NCBI RefSeq assembly: GCF_015476235.1
Contig: NZ_CP064338.1
Location: forward strand, 434,001-498,000
Direction of reading: 5' to 3'
Length of the DNA: 64,000 nucleotides
Source: Caldimonas thermodepolymerans
GTDB lineage: Bacteria; Pseudomonadota; Gammaproteobacteria; Burkholderiales; Burkholderiaceae_C
Shown: piece by piece, positions 56,982-64,000 of the stretch
Layout: each line of letters starts with the position of its first letter
Position numbering within the stretch: position 1 is the first letter of the stretch
The notes under the pieces: generated by a model
Told to the model about the DNA's origin: nothing
Database searches by the model: none
The model's input: only the letters and a program-made list of their open reading frames with translations
Program-made: the position numbers and the translations under genes

Positions 56982-57994
56982 GGACGGCGCTCCTCGACCG
57001 GGATGGCCTTCAGGAAGGACGGGTCAAAGCCGGCGGCCAAGTCCAGCGGCTTGCTGATGACCTTGTTGTTCAGCAGGAAGTCGTGCGTGGCCTTCATCGC
57101 GCCCGCGTCGATCCAGAACAGGCCCTGCTCCTTGGCCTTGCCGGAGGTCATCAGCCGGTAGGCCTCGGTCAGCATGAACTCCTGGTGCGCGCGGTCCAGC
57201 GTCGGCGCGACCTTCATCAGGATGTCGACCGCTTCCTTCGGGTTGGCCATCGCGTCGTGCCAGCCGCGGATCGAGGCGCGCAGGAAGCCGGTGACGAGCT
57301 TGGGGTTGTCCTGCGCGGTCTTCTTCGCGACGACCAGGGTGTCGCGCGGGAAGGTGACGCCGTAGTCCTCGGCGACGAACATGCGCAGGTTGTCCGCGCC
57401 CATGCGCTGCCGGATGGTGTAGAGCTCGTTGTACCAGGTGGCGGTGACCACATCGACCTCGCCGTTGACGAAGGGCGTGACGCTCACCTGCTGCGGCTGG
57501 ATGTCGACCTTGGCGCGGTCCACGCCCTGGTTGGCGAGCATGCCGAACAGCACGTACTGCGCGCCGGTGAACCACGCGGTGGCCTTGCGGCCTTCCAGGT
57601 CCTTCAGCGACTTGACCGGGCCGTCCTTGCGCGTGACGAACGCGAACGGCGTGACCTGGTGCGACACGCCGACGCAGACGATGGGCAGGCCCTTGTCGAG
57701 CGCGGCCATCACGCTGTCGGTGCCGCCCGACAGCGCGAAGGTGTCCGCGCCGGTGGCGACCAGGTTCTCCGGCAGCAGGTTGGGGCCGCCCGGGTTGATC
57801 TTCAGGTCGATGCCCTCGTCCTTGTAGTAGCCCTTGGCGACCGCATAGTAGAAGCCGGCGAACTGCGTCTGCGGCAGCCACTTCAGGCGCAGCGTGGCAG
57901 GCACCAGCTCCTTGGCCTGGACGGCCGGCGCGACATGGGCCAGGGCGACGACGGCGGCCGAGGCCAGCAGGGTGAGGAAGCGACGGGTGTTCAT
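56978..57994 (-). CDS. ABC transporter substrate-binding protein, NMT1/THI5-like
   Basis: A 338-residue periplasmic binding protein with a signal peptide (residues 1-27, ending PAVQA). The N-terminus of the mature protein, LRLKWLPQTQFAGFYYAVAKGYYKDEGID, is the NMT1/THI5-like pattern seen in ThiY and related binders of pyrimidines, riboflavin or aromatic acids. It delivers the ligand to the two permeases downstream. The ligand cannot be told from sequence. Confidence 0.9.
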   Translation of the reverse strand: MNTRRFLTLLASAAVVALAHVAPAVQAKELVPATLRLKWLPQTQFAGFYYAVAKGYYKDEGIDLKINPGGPNLLPENLVATGADTFALSGGTDSVMAALDKGLPIVCVGVSHQVTPFAFVTRKDGPVKSLKDLEGRKATAWFTGAQYVLFGMLANQGVDRAKVDIQPQQVSVTPFVNGEVDVVTATWYNELYTIRQRMGADNLRMFVAEDYGVTFPRDTLVVAKKTAQDNPKLVTGFLRASIRGWHDAMANPKEAVDILMKVAPTLDRAHQEFMLTEAYRLMTSGKAKEQGLFWIDAGAMKATHDFLLNNKVISKPLDLAAGFDPSFLKAIPVEERRP

Positions 57995-58035
57995 CTCGGT
58001 TTCCTTGACGGGGTGGCGGGAAGGGGCGGGACCGT

Positions 58036-58914
58036 TCAGAACGGCCGGGTGCCGGCGACCGTCGTGCGGTGCATGATCCGGCGGTAGCGGGCGTCGTCGT
58101 ACGGCGTGGCGCAATGCATCGTGCAGCGGTTGTCCCAGATCAGCAGGTCGCCCTGGCACCAGCGGTGGCGGTAGACGAACTCGTCGCGCACCGCGTGGGC
58201 GTTCAGCTCGGCCAGCAGCGCGTCGCTTTCCTCGGGCGGCAGGCCCTCGATGCACTTGACGATGTCCTCGCCGACGTAGAGCGACAGCCGCCCGGTGACC
58301 GGGTGCGTGCGCACCACCGGGTGCACCACGTCGGGCGTGCGCGCCTTCTGCTCCTCGGTCAGCGGGGCGCGGTCGGCGAAGGCCTTGGCGTAGTAGCCGG
58401 CGTAGGAGTGGGTCGCCTTCAGGTGGCGGATGCGCGCCTGCATCCCGGGCGACAGCCCTTCCCAGGCCAGGTGCATGCTGGCGAACAGCGTGTCGGCACC
58501 TTCGGGCGGCACCTCCACCGCGTAGAGCAGCGAGCCCATGCTCGGCTCGGCCACGTAGGAGAGGTCCGAATGCCAGTTCCAGCCTTCCTTGTGGTTGCCG
58601 ATCGGCTTGCCGTTCTCGGTGACGTTGGACAGCACGTAGATCTCGGGCAGGCCGGTGGTCAGGAACTGCTTGAGCACGTGGACCATCAGCGTGCCGAAGC
58701 GGCGGCTGATCTCGACGTGGCGCCGGTTGCTCAGCTGCTGCCCGCGCACCAGGATCACCGAGTGCACGTCGAGCGCCTCGACCAGCGCGTCCACCGCCGC
58801 ATCGCTGGCGGGATCGGACAGGTCGAGGTCGAGCACCTCGATGCCGAAGCCGGGATGCAGGGGGCGCGTCTTGAGCGCGAGGGACGGGGCGGGGGTGGCG
58901 AGGGCGGTGGACAT
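58036..58914 (-). CDS. TauD/TfdA family Fe(II)/2-oxoglutarate dioxygenase
   Basis: A 292-residue enzyme. The iron ligands are visible as the HxD in WNWHSDLSY (about residues 110-118) and the distal His in NRCTMHCATPYD (about 260). The 2-oxoglutarate-binding Arg follows in RRIMHRTTV. Family members hydroxylate taurine, 2,4-D and other small acids, usually to release sulfite or an alcohol. The ATG at 58914 is used; it lies five bases after the aldolase stop. Confidence 0.93.
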   Translation of the reverse strand: MSTALATPAPSLALKTRPLHPGFGIEVLDLDLSDPASDAAVDALVEALDVHSVILVRGQQLSNRRHVEISRRFGTLMVHVLKQFLTTGLPEIYVLSNVTENGKPIGNHKEGWNWHSDLSYVAEPSMGSLLYAVEVPPEGADTLFASMHLAWEGLSPGMQARIRHLKATHSYAGYYAKAFADRAPLTEEQKARTPDVVHPVVRTHPVTGRLSLYVGEDIVKCIEGLPPEESDALLAELNAHAVRDEFVYRHRWCQGDLLIWDNRCTMHCATPYDDARYRRIMHRTTVAGTRPF

Positions 58915-58919
58915 GGGGG

Positions 58920-59734
58920 TCAGCTCCGGTAGGAAGGGTCCACGCGGTCCAGCTGGCGGATGAAGGCGGGCCACTCCCGTTCGCCGGGAATGAGGATGTC
59001 GCCCTCGTTCTGCCAGAACTGGCGCGCGGCTTTTTCGCAGACGTCGTGCGGCGGGATGAGCAGCGGGCCGGGGGCCCCGGCGGCCGCGGCCTGCATCGCG
59101 AGCTGGATGCGCGCGGCCCGCTCGAAGTAGTACAGCAGCATGAAGGCCTCGCCGGGCGTGCGGCCCACGGTCAGCAGGCCGTGATGGCGCAGCAGCATCA
59201 CCGGGTGCTGGCCCAGGTGGGCGACCAGCCGCTGCTGCTCGTCCAAGTCCAGCACCACGCCTTCATAGGCGTGGAAGGCCTGGCGGCGGTAGAAGCGCAT
59301 CGCGAACTGCGACAGCGGCAGCAGCCCCTGCTCCTGCGCAGACACCGCGATGCTGGCATCCGAGTGCGTGTGCAGCACGCAGGCCGCGTCCGCGCGTCCC
59401 TGGTGGATCGCGCTGTGGATCACGAAGCCGGCGACGTTCACCTCGTGGGGCGAGTCGCACAGCTTGCGGCCGTGCACGTCGATGCGCACCAGGCTCGAGG
59501 CGGTGATCTCCTCGAACAGCAGGCCGTAGGGGTTGATGAGGAACTGTCCCTCGGTGCCTGGCACGCGCAGCGAGATGTGGTTGTAGATCAGGTCGTCCAG
59601 CCCCAGGCGGGCGACCAGCCGGTAGCAGGCGGCCAGGTCCACGCGCGCGCGCCACTCGGCCTCGCCGTAGCGGGCCACCCCGTCCTGCCAGGCGTGATCC
59701 GCGGCCAGGGTGCCGAGGGTGGGCGCCGGGGCGT

Positions 59735-59738
<4 letters not shown>
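58920..59738 (-). CDS. Class II aldolase/adducin family protein
   Basis: A 272-residue protein with the class II aldolase fold: NHISLRVPG, LHTHSDASIAVSA with two zinc-binding histidines, and LRHHGLLTVGRT with the third. Members include fuculose-phosphate aldolase and decarboxylases, but many act on non-phosphorylated ligands. Its start overlaps the ATPase stop (ATGA), so it is firmly part of the cluster. Confidence 0.92.
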
Positions 59739-60634
<896 letters not shown>

Positions 60635-61032
60635 GCGGGCTCCGGGACGGGCGCGTGCGGGGCGCGGCGTGCGGCGGGCCGGTGCGCGGGGCCTTGGCCC
60701 GGGGCGGTGCCCGTCGCCCGTGCCGGCCCGCCTTCGAGACCTGGATTCATGCGGCGTGATCCTTCGTTCAATGTATGCAATAGACCGCCAAATGCATGCG
60801 TGAAGTGCAGGCAAGGGGCGCCGGCTTGCTGTGCCGGGGGGTTAGCAAGGCCTGTACCAAGTCATCCAGGCCGATCATGGCTTCAATCGAAGGGTCACGG
60901 GCCCAACACGGTGCATGCAGGAATGCATGCATGTGATGTGTTGGTGCATACATGAGGCGCCGGAAGGCGGGCCGGGCGCCTTATAATCAGCCGCGCCGCC
61001 GCCGCTTCCTGCCGGCGGCCTCGCCCCTCGAA
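60635..61032. promoter_or_regulatory. Divergent control region with repeated operator-like sites
   Basis: A 398-base gap between the transport cluster and the GntR-type gene. ATGTATGCA at 60771-60779 and its exact reverse complement TGCATACAT at 60945-60953 form a widely spaced inverted pair. The palindrome TGCATGCA occurs at 60912-60919 and 60924-60931, and seven of its eight bases again at 60793-60799. The region is AT-richer than its surroundings. These are plausible binding sites for the GntR-FCD regulator and would allow looping between them. Confidence 0.55.
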
Positions 61033-61755
61033 ATGACGTCCAAGCCTGCGCCGTCCGCGTCGCGCCTCAGCCACTCCCAGCGCATCCAGCAGGTGCTGGA
61101 GGCCGAGATCTTTTCCGGCGCGCTGCCGCCCGGCGCGCGGCTCGACGAGGTCGAGCTGGCCGCGCGCTTCCAGGTGTCGCGCACGCCGGTGCGCGAGGCG
61201 CTGCGGCACCTGGCGTCGGCCGGGCTGGTGCAGGTGCGCAGCCGCCAGCCCGCGCAGGTGGTCGAGCTGCCGGCGCACAAGCTGGTCGAGATGTTCCAGG
61301 TGATGGCCGAGCTCGAAGGGCTGTGCGCGCGCCTGGCCGCGCGCCGCATCACCCCGGCGCAGATCGCCGCGCTCAACGCGTTGCACCAGGCGCTGGTCGC
61401 GCTGGCCGACACCGACCGCGTGGACGACTTCTACGAGGTCAACCGGCGCTTCCACGAGCTGATCTACGAGGCCGCGCAGAACGAGTTCCTGGCCGAGCAG
61501 ACGCGCGCGCTGCGCAACCGCGTCGGCGCCTACCGCCGCCTGGTCACGCACCGCTCCAGCCGGCGCGCCGGGACGCTGGACGAGCACGCGCAGGTGCTGC
61601 GCTGCATCGTCGCCGGGGACGAGGAGGGGGCGGCGGCTGCGATGCGCGACCACGTCAACCTGCTCGGCGAGAAGCTGCTCGACTTCATCGCGCTGTTTCC
61701 CAGGATGGCGCCTGCCCCGGCGTCGCGGCCGGGACGCGTGGCGCTGGCCCCCTGA
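61033..61755 (+). CDS. GntR-family regulator with FCD domain
   Basis: A 240-residue regulator. The N-terminal winged helix (LDEVELAARFQVSRTPVREALRHLASAGLVQ, about residues 37-68) has the usual GntR pattern. The C-terminal FCD all-helical ligand domain has the metal-binding acidic/histidine residues in NRRFHELIYEAA and the late HVNLL. It is divergent from the seven-gene cluster and probably represses it until the substrate appears. The ATG at 61033 is chosen. Confidence 0.94.
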   Translation: MTSKPAPSASRLSHSQRIQQVLEAEIFSGALPPGARLDEVELAARFQVSRTPVREALRHLASAGLVQVRSRQPAQVVELPAHKLVEMFQVMAELEGLCARLAARRITPAQIAALNALHQALVALADTDRVDDFYEVNRRFHELIYEAAQNEFLAEQTRALRNRVGAYRRLVTHRSSRRAGTLDEHAQVLRCIVAGDEEGAAAAMRDHVNLLGEKLLDFIALFPRMAPAPASRPGRVALAP

Positions 61756-61773
61756 GTTGTCGCGACCCCCGCC

Positions 61774-62082
61774 GTGCACTACCTGACCTTCGACCTGAGC
61801 GAGGACGACGCCGGCACGCTGACCATCGAGGCGCTGGCCTCGACCCCGGCGGCCCAGCACGCGGCCGTGATGGCCGAGGTGCGCCGCATCCTCGAGTGGG
61901 CCCGCGCGCGCTTTCCCGACACGCACGGCCCGCTCGACGAGGGCATGGACTGGGACGACGACCTGCAGGTGCAGGTCGAGGACGGCGGCTGGCACAGCGT
62001 CGCGCTGACGCTGGCGGCCTCGGCGCGCTTTGCCGAGGCGTTCCGCGAGGCGTTCCCCGGCGCGCTGGGCGAGGCGGACTAG
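61774..62082 (+). CDS. Short hypothetical protein
   Basis: A 102-residue acidic protein starting with GTG, 18 bases after the regulator stop. It has no signal peptide or membrane segment. The pattern (YLTFDLSEDDAGTLTIEALAST ... MDWDDDLQVQVEDGGWHSVALTLAAS) suggests one alpha/beta domain. No family recognised. Its stop overlaps that of the convergent VOC gene. Confidence 0.65.
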   Translation: MHYLTFDLSEDDAGTLTIEALASTPAAQHAAVMAEVRRILEWARARFPDTHGPLDEGMDWDDDLQVQVEDGGWHSVALTLAASARFAEAFREAFPGALGEAD

Positions 62083-62537
62083 CCCGCGGGGAAGGGCTCC
62101 AGCGTGTTGACCATCCAGCCGATGCCGAACCGGTCGGTCAGCATCCCGTAGCACGGCGACCAGAAGGTCGGGCCGAGCGGCATGACGACCGTGCCGCCCT
62201 CGGCCAGCGCGTGGAAGGCGCGCTCGGCGGCTTCCTTGGTCGGTACCTGCAGCGCCAGCGAGAAGCCGGCGGCGGGCGGCTCGGTGCCGCAGCCGTCGGA
62301 CATCAGCACGACGCTGTGGCCGATGCGCACGGCGGCGTGCATCACCTTGTGCTCGTGGCCCGGCTGCAGCAGCCCTTCGGGCGCCGGGTCGGGCGACTCG
62401 TCGAAGCGCATCAGCTGCTCGACCTGCGCGCCGATCGCGGCGGCGTAGAACCCGATCGCTTCCTCGCAGCGGCCCTGGAAGAAGACGTAGGGCTGGACCA
62501 GGCAGGCGAGCGCAGGGGACGTCGTGGTGGCGGTCAT
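62079..62537 (-). CDS. VOC family protein, PhnB/YjdN-like
   Basis: A 152-residue protein of the glyoxalase/bleomycin-resistance fold. It contains QPYVFFQGRCEEAIGFYAAAIGAQ, VMHAAVRIGHSVVLMSDG and FWSPCYGMLTDRFGIGWMVN, the pattern of PhnB/YjdN proteins of unknown activity. AGGAGCCTTCC precedes the ATG. It is followed in the same direction from a second VOC gene, so the pair is probably co-transcribed. Confidence 0.92.
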   Translation of the reverse strand: MTATTTSPALACLVQPYVFFQGRCEEAIGFYAAAIGAQVEQLMRFDESPDPAPEGLLQPGHEHKVMHAAVRIGHSVVLMSDGCGTEPPAAGFSLALQVPTKEAAERAFHALAEGGTVVMPLGPTFWSPCYGMLTDRFGIGWMVNTLEPFPAG

Positions 62538-62587
62538 GGAAGGCTCCTCCCGGATGGACAGGCGAACGGACAAGGGCAAGGCGCGGT

Positions 62588-63079
62588 TCAGCCGCCGGCG
62601 TAGGCACGCTCCAGTGCGGCGATGTCGAGCTTGCGCATCTGCAGCATGGCCTGCATCACGCGGTCCGCGCGTGCGGGGTCGGGGTCCTCGTGCATCTCGT
62701 AGAGCACCCGCGGCACGATCTGCCACGACACGCCGAAGCGGTCCTTGAGCCAGCCGCACGGCGCGTGCTCGCCGCCGTCGGCCACCAGCGCGTCCCACAG
62801 CCGGTCGATCTCGGCCTGGCTGTCGCAGCGCACCGCGAGCGAGAACGCCTCGCTCAGCCTGAACGCCGGACCGCCGTTGATGAACTCGATGCGCTGTCCC
62901 GCGATCTCGAAAGCGCCGGCCAGCACCGAGCCCTTCGGGCCCGGGCCGTGGGTGCCGTTGCGGATGACGCTGACGAGGCGGACGTTGCCGAACACCGAGT
63001 CGTAGAAGGCCACGGCCTCCTCGGCGTTGTTCTGGTCGAACCAGATGCAGGGCGTGATCTTGGGGGCGAGGTCGGGCAT
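62588..63079 (-). CDS. VOC family protein (3-demethylubiquinone-9 3-methyltransferase-like fold)
   Basis: A 163-residue VOC protein with PKITPCIWFDQNNAEEAVAFYDSVFG, EFINGGPAFRLSEAFSLAVRCDSQ and GWLKDRFGVSWQIVPRVL, typical of the PhnB-like group once named after 3-demethylubiquinone methyltransferase. No methyltransferase activity is implied. First gene of the VOC pair; GGAGCCCGCC precedes the ATG. Confidence 0.92.
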   Translation of the reverse strand: MPDLAPKITPCIWFDQNNAEEAVAFYDSVFGNVRLVSVIRNGTHGPGPKGSVLAGAFEIAGQRIEFINGGPAFRLSEAFSLAVRCDSQAEIDRLWDALVADGGEHAPCGWLKDRFGVSWQIVPRVLYEMHEDPDPARADRVMQAMLQMRKLDIAALERAYAGG

Positions 63080-63186
63080 GGCGGGCTCCTTCGTCGTGGC
63101 CGGTGATGCGGGGATGTACTGGCACGACGAACGGCAGCCCGGAACTTCGACGGCACGCGGCGCGTCGTTACATCTTCGCCGGCCGT

Positions 63187-63810
63187 TCAGCCCTCGTCGT
63201 GGTCGGCCGACAGCTCGGAGGCTGCCAGCTCGATCGCCCTCACCTCGGTGATCGCATAGGCGGGCAGCCCTTCGCGCCGCAGCCGCGCGTCGAGCGCGGC
63301 CTGCATCTGCGCGTGGAAGTCGCGGAACCCGGCCTCCCCGCGCAGGCGATGCACGTCGTCGCAGTAGCGCCAGTAGTGGTCCGCGATGCCCATGTGGGCC
63401 ATGCCGGCCGCGCCGCCCAGGCGCATGGCCTCGATGCGGCTGTCCCAGATCGGGTACACCTGCGGGTTGACGAAGTGCAGCATCTTCGAGGCGCCGACCA
63501 CCGAGCGCACCGAGGAGGCGATCGGCGCGATGTCGAGCTGGCGCATCGTCGCGGGCGTGGCCTCGCGCGCCGCGTGCAGCGCCTGCGCGGCGGCCCGGGC
63601 GTGCTGCAGGTCCAGGCGCAGCACGCGAGGCATCCAGCCGTAGGTCATGACGGCCACCCGGCAGAACCAGGCCCAGGGGTCGGAGCCGAGGTCGCGGGCG
63701 GTGGCGAGCAGCCAGGGGTAGGTGGCCAGGCAGGCCGTGGTCCGGAAGTTGGAGGGCCGGGGCGGCGTTCTCAGGCGTTGCGCCGCGGCGGCCAGTTCAG
63801 GCAGTTTCAT
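63187..63810 (-). CDS. Hypothetical protein
   Basis: A 207-residue soluble protein that I do not recognise. The most distinctive stretch is ASKMLHFVNPQVYPIWDSRIEAMRLGG (about residues 106-132), which looks like a conserved core with aromatic and charged residues. Helices dominate elsewhere. It lies downstream of a hairpin and upstream of the VOC pair, 107 bases from it, so a shared transcript is possible. Confidence 0.65.
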   Translation of the reverse strand: MKLPELAAAAQRLRTPPRPSNFRTTACLATYPWLLATARDLGSDPWAWFCRVAVMTYGWMPRVLRLDLQHARAAAQALHAAREATPATMRQLDIAPIASSVRSVVGASKMLHFVNPQVYPIWDSRIEAMRLGGAAGMAHMGIADHYWRYCDDVHRLRGEAGFRDFHAQMQAALDARLRREGLPAYAITEVRAIELAASELSADHDEG

Positions 63811-63874
63811 GGGACTCGAGGATGGCGTTTGACACGTGGTTCGGGTCTCGAAACGGCCGCCAGCTTACGGACGA

Positions 63875-63905
63875 GCAAATCCCCGCACAGATGCGGGAGA
63901 TTTGC
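63875..63905. terminator. Hairpin near the window end
   Basis: GCAAATC-CCCGCA, a four-base loop, then TGCGGG-A-GATTTGC pair over 13 bp with one bulge. No T tract follows on either strand. It lies between the hypothetical gene and what may be the end of another minus-strand gene, so a terminator is the likely role. Confidence 0.5.
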
Positions 63906-63981
63906 CGCCCGTGCCGGGGCCGTGCACCCCGGGGGCGACGCGGGTCGGCGGGCCTGGCCTTGCCACGGCGCCGCGCATGGC

Positions 63982-64000
63982 TCAGAAGAAGCCCATCGCC
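63982..64000 (-). CDS. Possible C-terminal end of a gene running off the window
   Basis: Read on the minus strand the last bases give AMGFF followed by TGA (63982-63984). This is too short to identify and is listed only because the hairpin just downstream would suit the end of a gene here. Confidence 0.2.

Noticed and set aside
60635-60814. A 60-residue N-terminal extension of the ABC ATPase starting at 60814
   Set aside because: The extension is Arg/Pro-rich, crosses one of the operator-like sites, and a better ribosome-binding site precedes the ATG at 60634.

Overview
The window is GC-rich (by eye about 70 %) chromosomal DNA with ordinary bacterial gene density. Gene content points to a betaproteobacterium of the order Burkholderiales: the secD-secF, smg-dprA / def-fmt-htpX and folM-folB-ttcA neighbourhoods, DUF1631, DUF2917 and DUF945 proteins, an E. 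coli-length CCA-adding enzyme with an HD domain, a PEP-CTERM protein and a MaeB-type malic enzyme. The assignment rests on gene content only; no rRNA or tRNA gene was seen.

Layout. 1-9.1 kb: end of secD, secF, a DUF1631 protein, then smg and dprA behind a LysM protein, facing def, fmt and htpX. 9.2-15.9 kb: a small lipoprotein, a TfoX-like protein, DUF2917, a LysR regulator, 5-formyl-THF cyclo-ligase overlapping head to head with an Slt-type lytic transglycosylase, an NDUFA9-like protein and a glutathione transferase. 16-30.2 kb: a lone PEP-CTERM protein, cca, DUF945, small membrane proteins, a MidA/NDUFAF7-like methyltransferase divergent from folM-folB-ttcA, a DUF4136 lipoprotein, glmU, a CWC-motif protein, a membrane diguanylate cyclase, an Lrp/AsnC regulator and glmS.

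31.8-37.1 kb is an accessory island: a truncated IS3-family (IS407-like) copy, a complete ISL3-family element abutting it, a much lower-GC gene for a compact OLD-like ATPase with a probable C-terminal TOPRIM domain, and a complete second copy of the same IS3-family element. The ATPase gene is broken by what looks like a single lost T near 34702 and is bracketed by near-identical 13-bp repeats lying in hairpins. It is the most likely candidate for an undescribed (defence-type) system here, though in this copy it appears inactivated.

37.4-54.3 kb: a DadA-like oxidoreductase, a PaiB-like protein, pncB, small exported proteins, a single-domain response regulator converging on a PAS-PAS-hybrid histidine kinase, DUF1328, maeB, a fused ADP-forming acyl-CoA synthetase/GNAT protein, a tandem universal stress protein and HU. 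Two 108-residue proteins (41674-42000 and 53942-54268) are ungapped paralogues with four shared cysteines and no function that I recognise.

54.5-61.8 kb: a seven-gene, tightly packed minus-strand cluster (ABC ATPase, class II aldolase, TauD/TfdA dioxygenase, NMT1/THI5-like binding protein, two permeases, cupin) divergent from a GntR-FCD regulator. The shared intergenic region carries an inverted ATGTATGCA pair and TGCATGCA palindromes. Together they look like uptake plus oxidative breakdown of one small organic compound whose identity the sequence does not reveal. The window ends with a short hypothetical protein, two VOC/PhnB-like proteins and an unrecognised 207-residue protein.
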